A stretch of DNA of 64,000 nt from Guillardia theta CCMP2712 (taxonomy: Eukaryota > Cryptophyceae > Pyrenomonadales > Geminigeraceae): positions 4,852-68,851 of the forward strand of contig NW_005434668.1 in NCBI RefSeq assembly GCF_000315625.1. Direction: 5' to 3'. The notes beneath the pieces are model-generated. The model ran no database searches. It saw nothing but the letters and a program-made list of their open reading frames with translations, and was not told where the DNA came from. This document shows, piece after piece, positions 49,201-59,241 of this stretch. Position 1 is the stretch's first letter; each line of letters begins with the position of its first letter. A program made the position numbers and the translations under genes.

Positions 49201-50222
49201 GAAGTATGCGGTGGTGGCGAAGACGGTCGAGGTGAGGACTGGGCCAGGCTTCGCCTCGCAAGGGTGAGAAGGAGGAGCTGGAGGGAGGAGGGGCCCTGAC
49301 GGAGACGCAGGGTGGGGAAGAAGCTTGCGGGTGAGATTGTAGACGTGAACGCGATCTATCAGGTACCTCCAATCAGCATCGACAACTCGCTGACGAGCAG
49401 CAGTACGAAGGACATCCCTGGATGCGATTGAAGGAGGCGACACAGACTCCCCAGGGCCCGTCGTATGGGTAACATGCAACATTCCGTCTCCACTCCCTTG
49501 CTTGACACGGTCTGTGTTAGCTGGGTCCCAGCTGGGAATGGAGGGGAAGTCTCTCTGCGAAAGTTTGTGTTACAGGCTCTGGACGAAATGTGGCAGGTGA
49601 GAAACTTGACGATGACCTCCGGATCTCCCTCACCCTTCTTGCAGGTGGTCGACCAGGAGCCTGTCAAAGTACGACTTCTTCTCGCCCCCTCCCCTCTCCC
49701 TCCCTCCCCTCCCTCCCTTCCCCTCTCTCTCCTCCCTTCCTCACAGTTCTTTCCGCCTTCCCTCACGCTTGCTTCTGCTGGTAGGTTCGTACTGGACCCT
49801 CCGTGAATGCGACCAAGCTCGACACCAAGAGCAGCATGACGGTCGTGCGCGTGGTCGGCCAAGTTGACTTCGACGGGGGGTGCGAACCTTTCGTGTGGCT
49901 CAGCAGCACTGCCGTATAATAGCAACAACAGGTGGCTCAAGGTCAGAGGTGCGGGTGCATGGCAGGAAGGTGAGCGAGGGGGAGGAGGAGGAGGAGGAGG
50001 AGAAGGTGGTGGTGGTGGTGGTAGGGTCGTGGTGGAGAATGAGGAAGCTTGAAGAAAGATACGACACTAACCAGCAACCAGGATGGATGCGGCGAACTAA
50101 TGGGAGGAGCCGTCAGTTTTTGCGAAAGGTGGAGACAGGTGAAGGAGGTTGAGGGGGAAGAGGAGCACGTTGATCTGACTGAGTATCAGGGCTTCTTACA
50201 TGACACGCTATCTCTTCGATAA
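46233..50222 (+). CDS. NEK-like protein kinase fused to zinc finger and SH3b-like repeats
   Basis: N-terminal Ser/Thr kinase domain in one open exon: glycine loop GSGGQG, candidate ATP Lys in VRVIKRV, IIHRDIKLQNIL, IADFGLAG, GTPAYLAPEM and PVDIWGLGCIALEL; most like NEK kinases. Exons continue in matching phase: TSTPLEPLSGAYKARRERAI; ARTGAAPTAGRAEMPSESS; GLADSLLNKGLAGLINSQSF; a Ser/Arg-rich exon ending CGECGQTVWTSQNR; SRFEQSDGTYYHETCVLRR (a C-x2-C...H-x2-C zinc site, LIM-like); RPDVEAPSPDKRACDIDDE; EELEARHGRVRKKDENG; VKAWDVLADPFDHTLLP; DFAGMNAMIPEASAEIERA. At least four SH3b-like repeats follow, with hallmarks VNIRTEPSLKSQVVG, ATISTRSYGDVLEATE, VEVRTGPGFASQG and VKVRTGPSVNATKL. The last exon ends EYQGFLHDTLSLR, TAA at 50220-50222. 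Kinase and downstream half could be two genes, but the phases support one. Confidence 0.72.
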
Positions 50223-50735
50223 ACCAAGTACAAGTAACGTTCCGCGTGTGTAGCAATAGAATTTTGAAGATCGTGTTTCTGCTCCTCAATTCTACTTTCC
50301 TATGGTTTCTTTCCTCCCTTCTCAACCTCTATCTCTTGAATATTCTTACACAATCTTCCTCTCTATCCAGAATTGTTTCCTCTCATCTCTTCCAGTCTGG
50401 TTGTACTTTCACAAAGTTGCTTATTCTCTTCGCAACTGTCTTTGTGTCACAGATTGAGATCTGTTGAGCCAAAATCACCAAAACATGTGCAAATAAAATC
50501 GGATGAGGGTTTCCATGCTAAGTTGAAGCTTTCAACAAGTAGCCGCTGTGATGAAAGACTATGATGAACATGATTGAGAAACCCAGCCACCTTAGAGAGA
50601 AGAGGAACACAATGATCTGCCGGTGTGTGAAAGTTTTGGATCTGTTTACATGTACAATACAAGCCGCTTGCCACTTCAATAAAATCCTGCCAAATCCGCT
50701 GCGCTGAATCCACCAGCATCCTGGTATCCTACCAA
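50223..50735. other. Gene-poor spacer
   Basis: CT-rich then AT-rich sequence with no convincing exon. Confidence 0.5.
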
Positions 50736-50739
50736 GGAA

Positions 50740-51172
50740 TCACCTCCTGCTCTCACTCACAAGAGGTTTCCTCACCTGCCGAACCTGAAGAGGGGAATAT
50801 CTGATAAGGACATCCAGTTGTTGCCGTGATGTATGGTGGCCTGTTTGAATATCAGGGATCATGATCGCAGCATCACCGGTTCGCTTCATCTCACATATTG
50901 CTGTCAACGAACGGATAAGCCCACGAGTTGGCGCTGCCTGTCGGCATAATAGATCCTCCTGAGCTGGCGGGAGCAGAGTAGAATTTGCCTCCTCCACAGC
51001 AAGAGCTAGCCTGGGACATGATCTACGAATGGTCATCGATGCACTTGGAGCGAGACAAATTTAGATTATTTCAGGCAGAGGCAAGACAATGAGGGAGAAT
51101 AGGAACAAATGAAACTCACCGAGCTGGGAGTTCCACCTGCTGGCGTGTAGAAGTACGGAAACGAAGTTCCTA
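50740..51172 (-). CDS. Possible small Ser/Gly/Tyr-rich protein
   Basis: Weakly supported. On the minus strand an exon with GTSFPYFYTPAGGTPSS is followed by a good GTGAGT donor (about 51172-51120). A following stretch (about 51010-50890) reads MSQASSCCGGGKFYSAPASS and MPTGSANSWAYPFVDSN. A different frame over the same stretch is open longer (SCPRLALAVEEANSTLL), so the frame is undecided. No family recognised. Confidence 0.3.
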
Positions 51173-51199
51173 CAACAAACGTCTTAGTGGGGGTAAGAC

Positions 51200-51875
51200 G
51201 ACTACAGACTCATGGCAAGGAATCAGCGGCATCAGACACGACAGGTTTCAGTCTACAAACAGACAAGTTCTTGAGAGATCATGGCAAGTGCTTCAAACTT
51301 GTTTCTTTCAGCTTGTCTGTGAACAGAATCTGAGCTCTTATCTTGGACCATTCTTCTTGCTCACTCCCTTGATCGCTAGGGTACGCATCGCGGGTTACCT
51401 CCTGCGGCGACTGCCGCCATCCCAAAGGACAAAGGATTGAACTAGGGTTGAACTGGGATCACACAAGTTGAAAATAGAGAGTAGAATTTGAAATCGAAAT
51501 TGGTTCATTCCCGGTCCCGGGCCCGCGGTCGGGCCGTCCCGCAGTGAGTCCGATCAGCAAAGTTCTATATTGTTTTTGCGAGGCTACTACTGGCTGATTT
51601 GTACCAGCCAGTAGTATCTTGGTATGTCGTAGAATGTACACAATTGTTTTTAGCCCGAGTTGCCCTCTTTTGCATCTGTACTGACCAGATTACTGTGTAA
51701 AAAATCATAAAAAGAAAACTCTAAATCCCCTTAGAGATGTTTCTCCAGATCTGTACCAGAGATACCATATTTCTCTAAAAGTATATAATAAAATACTATA
51801 AAGTTAGTTAATGAAATATAACTTTCACAAATAAAATAGTTTTGAGTGTTTTACAATTATAACTGATACAACTGG
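51200..51875. other. Intergenic, GC-rich patch then AT-rich
   Basis: A GC-rich patch at 51505-51560 (CCCGGTCCCGGGCCCGCGG) resembles the cores of the dispersed GC-rich elements. 51650-51870 is AT-rich. No gene seen. Confidence 0.5.
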
Positions 51876-52400
51876 TACCCCCACAGCCCCCCTTCTCTCA
51901 CCCGTACACCCAAGTCACCCTTACCACCCCCACCCCACCCTTTTTCCACCCTGACTAGCACCCAATCTATCTACTACCCACCCCATATACAATCCTGACC
52001 CCCTCAAATCCCTACCCAACTACACATCAGTGACTACCCGGTCATGACAGACCATTCTATAGCACTACCCCTTCTCGCTATGCAAACTACCCTTCTACCC
52101 CCATTGTCCACATCAGCTACCACATCCGTCCACCCTCTCGCGCTATGGACCCACCCCTGAATGTGACAACCTCCTATCTACCACTACCCGTGCTATAGGT
52201 TGACTCAGCTCTCACCCGTCCTATTTCCTCAACACACCCTATCTTTACTCATTACCCTACCCTTGTGGTACCTCACACTACCCCACCCCCACCTTCCACC
52301 CGCCACAATCGGCCGCGCCCGTATGCACCATCCTCCTCCTCTCCTCTGCCCGGACAGTGCATCGCCTTCTCCCTATCCCGCCCGCCCCCGCTTCTCCTTA
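51876..52400. repeat. C-rich CTACCCC/CACCCC tract
   Basis: About 500 bp with dense CACCCC, CTACCC and CCACCC words on the plus strand, upstream of the MATH-domain gene. Same class as 9445-9800 and 13990-14470. Confidence 0.7.
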
Positions 52401-52727
52401 TCTCCTTCGTGTTCTTGCCAACGTGAACATCCTTTCCCTCATCCCCGAATGCATTCGACCGGGCCTCTTCTTCCCTCGCTCTGCGACTTGTGAGCTGGGT
52501 CTTCCTGTCTCCTCATAGAGCCATGAAGTGGGCGTAAACGTTGAGGATCAATTTTCTGTTTCCATGGCATCACTAGTGGAGAAGCTGATCCTTGCACGTT
52601 GATGCGTGTCATGTCTTTCACTCTTTGTATTGAATGTGTACCTGGGGCAGGTCCAAAAGCTCAAAATTTTCATGTCGATTGCTTTTTCATCTTGCTGAGT
52701 TTTCATGACAGGGGGACCGAAAGTGTT

Positions 52728-55700
52728 ATGGCAACATCTTCTCCTGCACGGGATTTCGATGATAATGACGATGATCCGTTGTACGAGCCGTCAGCGCCTG
52801 ATGCAACTGGCAGTGTGGAGAGCACGGGCGATTCAACTAGTTTGTTTGGACAATTCACTTGGACAGTTGCTCTGCCGGCAGCACCTGCAGACAAGGACTC
52901 ACTAGCTGACATCAGCAAAATAAGACAGTTCAGGTAGTTGGCAGCAGCATCTGTCTTTGTTGTAGATCTGAACATGATGACGCAGTGATGTTTTTGAAGT
53001 GGGAGGATTCGAATGGAAACTGGAAATGTATCCATATGGAGACAGTCAGAGTGACAAAACTTTGTCTGTTTTTCTCTGTGCGGTGGATCGTAAACAGTTG
53101 CCGGGGTGGAGTCAAACTGCACATTATCAGATCACAGTGGTGAGCTGTCATATGGCAGGGGCAACACATGTTTTGTTGCTCATTTGATTGTCTAGGTCAA
53201 CAAGGATCTCCCCAAATCATCTACTCATACAGGATATGACATTTTTAGGGGAAAACGTGATAGTGCATGGGGCTGGAGTAAACTCATAAGCCTCAGCAAG
53301 CTACATGATCAAGCACAGGGCTGGGTGGACGATGGAGGAAATATCACTATCCAAGCAACGGTGCATGTTGTCACGCATGATTATATGCCCGTTAATCGAA
53401 CGTACATTTGCCCTCTCGCTATATTTTCATCTCTGATTATGCTGATGAAGGTATCGCAAGTCCCTCTGTGGATTGTATTACGAAAGAGTTTTGCAAAGCT
53501 ACTTCGAGCCATTCTTGAAGGACGAGCTCTTGCGGTTGGACAAACTTTGTGGGAACAGTGCTTTGCATAAAGGCTTCAGCGATTTTTGGGTTGCTCTGCC
53601 AGATGCCAACAAAAGAGAGCTGTTACAGATCACTTTGGATGAAGTAATTCGCTTGTGATTTGTTCGTTTGCGTTTTGATTTTGTTGGTTTGAAGGTGTTG
53701 CTCAACGTCAAGGCTCGACTGTTTTCTCGCGATCAGCCGGCTACTTACCTAGCAGCTGATGTGATTTTCAAGGCAGCTCAGGATTGTTCTCAGACCAGTG
53801 CAGTAGAAAGTGTGCAACAAACAGTTGTAGGAAACACTTCGTTGTCTATAGTTTGCGGAGGCGAGGGGACAGTGCTGAGGTTGGAGCGTGTTAGTTCTGA
53901 CAAAAATGCGGCTTCCAATTCGTCCACTAAAAGCACAGAGAAAGCAGCAACAATCGAGCCTGTAGACTCGGAGGTAATATGGGACGACCTCATTCGTCTT
54001 AAACTCAGCTTGTTTGTCAGGGCGCATCGAGCAGTTCGAAGTCTAGCTCGAGGGTTTTTCTTCGCACTTGTAGCGGTGTTATCAGAATGAGCAACAGTGC
54101 AAATTTCGTGGACGTATTTCGATCTCAAGTTTCAGATGCATTGGATAATGTAACATACACTTACCCATGAGATCACAACGGTACTAAAGTTGATAATTTG
54201 CAGGTGAAGGCTTTGGTGAAACACCTGAAACCGCAGAGTTGCGATGGAACTTGTTTAGAGGCAATGGGTCGGCAGATGCTTGCAGTTTTCGCCATGTGTG
54301 GAATGTACATAACAAATGTGCACCCATCTTATCACGAAAAACTTGCTCTACAACTGCAAGAAGACTTGATACGGGAGGAAGAAGAAAAGAATCTGAAAGC
54401 TCAAGCGAAAAAAGCCAAGCAGGCTGAGAAGAAGAAAAAGCAGCAAGGTAAATCTTTGATTTAAAGTGCTGAGAATATCACTTATTGCTTTGACACCAAT
54501 TTTTCTGCAGAGCTCAAAGCACAGAAACGAGCTGAGGAGGAGGCAGCGAAGAAGAAAGCAGAAGAAGAAGAAAAGAAGAAGAAGGAAGAGGAGAAAGAAG
54601 AACGTCGCAAGAAGGAGGAGGAAGCTGCTCGTAAAAAAGCGGAAGCAAAGAGACTGGCGCAGGAAGAGGCTGAGCGCAAGAGAAGGTTGGAACTTGAGGC
54701 TGAGGAGAAGCGAAAGAGGGAAGAAGCTGAACGGAAGCGAGAAGAAGCTGAGAAGAAGAAAGAGGCTGCCGAAAAGAAACGAGAGGCTGCCGAAAAGAAG
54801 AGGGAAGCCGAGGAAAAGAAAAGGGAGGCCGAGGAGAAAAAACAGCGAGAAGAAGCTGAGAGGAGGGCTAGAGAACAGGAGGCTGCGGCACGCCAGGCTG
54901 CGATTGAGCAAGAGAAGGAGAAGGCGAAGGAGAAGGAGGATGAAGTGCCATATGAAGAACAGTTGAAACGGAAAGAGATTGCTGCAATCATGCGGAATAC
55001 CTCTCTTTCTCCGCAAGAAAAGCAAGCAAGAGTTCAAGCCATTTTGGCAGGCAAGGTGGATGTGACTAAGAGTGCTGCTATGCACGTGAGCAGTTCGCAA
55101 GAAGACGCACCAGAAGAGGCGACGGCATCCGAAAAGAGTGCCGCAGCTCGGACAGAAAGGGTTTCTCAAAGAGCTCAAGTCGAGCCAGCTCCCTTTTCTG
55201 TTAGTTCGAGAGCAGATTTCGCTCCGCCGATCCCCTTTAATCCCTTGGCGATGGACTCCTCGGCTGACATAGATGTCGAGGCGGTTGCTTTGCAGGCATT
55301 GGAAGGTTTTGGAGGAGATGACATTATGTCTATTGCGTTGGGGAATATGGGCGCTCCTGCGAATACATGGAACTTTGGTGGGCAACAAGAGTATGTGCCA
55401 GAAAACAGCAAGAGTTTTCAGGTCCCATTCACTCAAAATCATGCTAATTCACAAGGCGCTGCTGGTTCAAGGCTGTTCGAGAAATGGAGTGGCAAGGGGC
55501 ACTCATCGCAGGACAATTCTGTACATAGCAATCATTGTAACGGAAATATGATGTTTCATAACAATGGTTTCGATTCTGAGGAGAACGAGGCAAGCATTGC
55601 TTCAACAGCTTCAGGTACGCGCACCCCGCTTTCTTTCGATGTCGATTTTGCAGAACCCGGCTCACCTGAAATTTCAAAAATAGATGGGAACTACATGTCA

Positions 55701-56885
55701 CATGTTTCGGGAGACTGGGGCGTGGATTCATCTCAGCCCAGCAAGAGACGACAGATATGCCTTTTGCTTGCTTACATTGGGAATGACTTTCAGGGTGGCC
55801 TCACACACCAGAATCCTTCCGTTCGGACTGTTGAAGGTGAACTTTTGAAGGTACTGCGCGCGTCAGGTGCCTTGAATCCGGATCCGTCAATGTCGTCGTT
55901 GGAGAAGATCGGATGGACGCATGCCTGCCTCACTGAACCAGGAGTGCATGCCTCGGGTCAATGCGTGACGGTGGATATTGTGAAGCCTCGGGAAAGTCTA
56001 GCAACTTTCATTGAGCGCTTGAATGCAAGGCTTTCTGGGGACTTGAGGATTCTGAATTGCACCGTGTTTGGCAATTCAAATTATAACAATTTTGGACCTT
56101 CAGCCGCCAAGGGTAGTGGTTCAAAATTCGATGCCGGTAATCATGCCCTCTGCTCGTTTGAGTACGTTATTCCATCAGCATTGTTCTGCGTATTCCCGTC
56201 AAGAATTCTGAACTCAGGAGGTGCTGCTATCTATGAATACTTGCGTCAGTTCAGGATGTCGTCAGTTCGTGAGCAACAGCTGAACTACATTCTACGACAG
56301 TTTCAAACTGGTGGTGTGCGTGGATTGCCATGGTTCCAGGAACAGTGGGATTTCTCTCTGTTCACTGACAAAGCCTTTGCTAATCTGGCACTTGGATCAA
56401 TCAAGTCGTTCAGCATATCGGAGAAGTTGGTGGTTCACGGCATCGAACACCTGGTTCTGCGTGTGGAAGGGGTGAATTTCTTTCCTGGACAAATCATGAA
56501 GATGGTTGGTTTGTCAGTCTTGACCTTGTGTCGCAAGCCAGAATCAACGGATTTGTCTTCGCTCCTGCAAGAGGCGGTGAGCATGCTTTCATTTCTCTTG
56601 ACCTCCCCTACTTCGTGAAACAGTTACTCTAATTTGTGGAACTGACCTTGCTTGCAGACTCTGATACGTAAAGTATTGCGCCATGAATATGAGATTACGA
56701 TTCCCTCACCACCAAGTCATGGACTTATTCTGGATAAGGTGCTCTACGGTTCTGACGAGCACATCGTGAACGGGCAGGCGCACAAAGCCATTGAGCTTTA
56801 CAAGAGGGGAACGATCTATCAGTCAGTGTGCTCCTCTGCGATGGTTCACCGTTTTGTCGAGTGGTTTATTGGGGGCTCCATGTAA
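52728..56885 (+). CDS. MATH domain, coiled coil and degenerate PUS1-like domain fusion
   Basis: Start MATSSPARDFDDNDDDPLYE. MATH/TRAF-like domain across several exons: FGQFTWTVALP, SDVFEVGGFEWKLEMYPYGD, LSVFLCAVDRKQLPGWSQTA, GYDIFRGKRDSAWGWSKLIS and NITIQATVHV. A helical region (LYYERVLQSYFEPFLKDELL, FSDFWVALPDANKRELLQI, VKALVKHLKPQSC) leads to a long Lys/Glu-rich coiled coil (about 54360-54950) and a linker with LKRKEIAAIMRNTSLSPQEK. The C-terminal 400 residues align by eye with TruA/PUS1 pseudouridine synthases: KRRQICLLLAYIGNDFQGG, VEGELLKVLRASGAL, GWTHACLTEPGVHASGQCVT, VHGIEHLVLRVEGVNFFPGQ, IMKMVG and the terminal MVHRFVEWF. The catalytic motif, RTDxGVHA in active enzymes, reads LTEPGVHA: Arg is Leu and catalytic Asp is Glu. 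The following R-Y segment is also lost. It is probably an RNA-binding or scaffold pseudoenzyme. Stop near 56885. Confidence 0.8.
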
Positions 56886-56924
56886 GATGCAAGTCCACTA
56901 AGTTGCTGCAATTCCAGACATATC

Positions 56925-57300
56925 CCTTACCAATAAACCGCTTGCTCCCTTATCCTCCGTCTCTGAGGCACGCCGCCGGTGATCGGCGGGCCTGTACCGT
57001 CTGAGAGTCTGCTGGGGCGGCCACTGGGCCAGTTGGATTCCGGGACTCTGCACCCGGCGGGCTGAAGTGCCCGCCGCCGGGCGCTGGCCGGGGCTTCAAG
57101 TGTCCGAGTCAATGCGTCTCGGAACTGTGAACTCGTTTTCTTTACTCAAGTTAAGTTAAAAATTAGTACGAGTCGAGGCTGTGGCCGCCGCCGAAGGAAT
57201 GAGGAATGCACGGCCCGCGATCCGGCTGGCATCGGATGATGGCAGCGAACCCTAGTCGGCCAACATTTACTCAAAGTTAAGTTAAAGTTCAGTACCCTAG
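56925..57300. repeat. GC-rich dispersed element with two copies of the 30-bp motif
   Basis: GC-rich block (GCCGGTGATCGGCGGGCC, CCCGCCGCCGGGCG) followed by motif copies at 57141-57169 and 57266-57294 in the same orientation, about 125 bp apart, the second followed by CCCTAG. Resembles 14700-15300. Confidence 0.65.
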
Positions 57301-57828
57301 TCACTTTAAAACGGTTACCCCTGAGGTTTGGAACGGCAGTCACAGTAACGGTCCACCAGCATGGCCTGACGGTTATTATTTTAACCGCTTGGAAATTTTT
57401 TTTTAGCACGAGCGCCGACACCATGGTATGCGCATGCACAGAGAAGGGGGACAAGGAGGAAGGAGAAGGCAAAGAGATGAGAGGAAGAAGACGAGGGAGC
57501 TGAAGATTTTTAGCGATCAACGATGAAGATTGACCTGGGTCACTTTGAGGAGAGGGCATGATGTAATCTTGTGGAGAAGTATGGATACTGGAGATACTCT
57601 TGTGATGCTATTTGTACAGTACACAAGATTTTGCTTTCAATCAAATCTCTTGCAAAAGTATTAGACCATGATTGAATACTGTAATGAGCAAAAATCAGTG
57701 ATATAGATGTTGATTAGAATCGTTGGCTTGTCTTGACATCACATTCTCCAACTACACAGTGTGTGGTTGCCGTTCTTGTGATTTCGAGTATAGCAAATAG
57801 GATAGTCTTAAAGATTGTCCATTGAATG
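57300..57828. other. Spacer upstream of eL38
   Basis: AT-rich upstream region of the ribosomal protein gene; no other gene seen. Short open frames on the minus strand here are not supported. Confidence 0.5.
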
Positions 57829-58288
57829 ATGGTTGGTTTTCTGCCTGCCTCTGTTGCTGTTGGATCTATTCCTGAACCGCTGTTACGTTGTGTGTTCCAT
57901 GTGATTCCCCGGCAAGATACTCTTGTGTGACGACTGTTTCCAGCCCAAGCAGATCAAGGAGATCAAGGATTTTCTTCTTACCGCTCGTCGTAAGGATGCC
58001 AGCTGTGAGCATCTGCTCCTCCCTCCATCAATTTCGTACTGACGGAACAATCAGCTGTCAAGATCAAGAAAGCGCCAGGAGTAACGAAATTCAAGGTTAG
58101 GTGCTCAAAGTACCTCTACACCCTCTGCGTCACGGACTCCGAGAAGGCTGACAAGCTCCGTCAATCTCTCCCTCCAGGTACTTGTCTGCTTGTCTGCTTG
58201 TCTTCCCGTATTCCTACTGCTGTTGTTTGTTGTCGTGTCTTGTGCTGTTGCTGATGTTCTCGCAGGTCTCCAGGTTAAGGATATTTAA
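57829..58288 (+). CDS. RPL38: 60S ribosomal protein eL38
   Basis: Small basic protein of the cytosolic large ribosomal subunit. Four exons: 57829-57831 (ATG only), 57944-58004 ([20 protein letters not shown]), 58055-58177 ([39 protein letters not shown] and PPG) and 58266-58288 (LQVKDI, TAA at 58286-58288). Phases agree throughout and the roughly 70-residue product matches eL38 from end to end. The ATG-only first exon rests on the absence of an in-frame ATG next to exon 2 and on the good ATG/GTTGGT boundary, so it is an inference; a different short first exon is possible. Confidence 0.93.
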
Positions 58289-58299
58289 GTTTTTTCCTG

Positions 58300-59235
58300 C
58301 GCTCGAATGAAAACACAAAAAGACTGATTGTAATTGCTAACACTCAACCATCTGACTTCGTCTTCAACCCGGGGTTGTCTTTACTTCGAAACCATGCGTT
58401 ATAGCCTCTGTGTCCTCGCACTTCAGTACTGATAGCCCTCAGCAAAGACGCTGTGTAGCCTCTCTAAACTCTTAGTAACAGGAGGCATCGAAGGTCATTC
58501 CGGCTCCTGTCACGTGTCATCACTTGCGGAGTTTGAGTTGTCAATTCACTAAAAGCCACTAGTAGCATCTCAGTCACAGGCACTCTCAGTCACTTGCACT
58601 GATGGATTTGCAGTTTGCTCACCCGGGCTGCCAGGCTGTCGGCACGGTCGGGCGATCATGGCCGGGCTAGGCTTTGATCAATGTCAGCGGACCGTAGGTG
58701 ACTCAGTTTGATTACCGTGACTCTTTACTCAGTCGGACGGTACGGTCACTTCGGACGGCCCCCGCTCTATCCGATCGCCGGGGCCCGTTTACAGCCGGTG
58801 GCATGTCCAGGCTCACTGGCAGCCCGGCCGCGGGCCGGGCCCACTACTGTGATTTGCCGTTGGCCCCGGGACAGGGTGGCCGCCGGGCCCCTGCGGCTGA
58901 CCCCGGATTTCCAGCGTAAAAGTAAATAATAAAGGAAGTACGGGGATATTGAAGATCTCCTACAAGATCTCAGACCATCTTTAAAAATAAATTGTTATAT
59001 TCTTCAATTCGACCATATTTGATATGATTTCGGTCTCAAGCTTCAAAATTTAACCAGAGCTGCCTTGTTCATTTCTCAACTCAGAGGAATTATTTGATTC
59101 ATGATGTCAAATAAATTTAGACTTCTTTGTTCGTTTTAAATTATTATATTTTGATTCTAGTACCATTCCAAATATTTCCGTACAGTATTAAAATAGTTTT
59201 GGGTGTATTGGTCTGAGTGGGGAGGAGGGAATATT
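58300..59235. other. Intergenic with GC-rich element
   Basis: 58610-58920 is a GC-rich block (GGGCCCGTTTACAGCCGG, GGCCGCGGGCCGGGCCC words) with a partial TTTACTCAG motif at 58724-58732. It is followed by AT-rich sequence up to the next gene. No exon recognised. Confidence 0.55.
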
Positions 59236-59241
59236 TTTGCC

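Noticed and set aside
54348-55442. 364-codon minus-strand open frame
   Set aside because: Antisense shadow of the Lys/Glu coiled-coil exon; Leu/Phe/Ser-rich low complexity arises from the complement of AAG/GAA codons.
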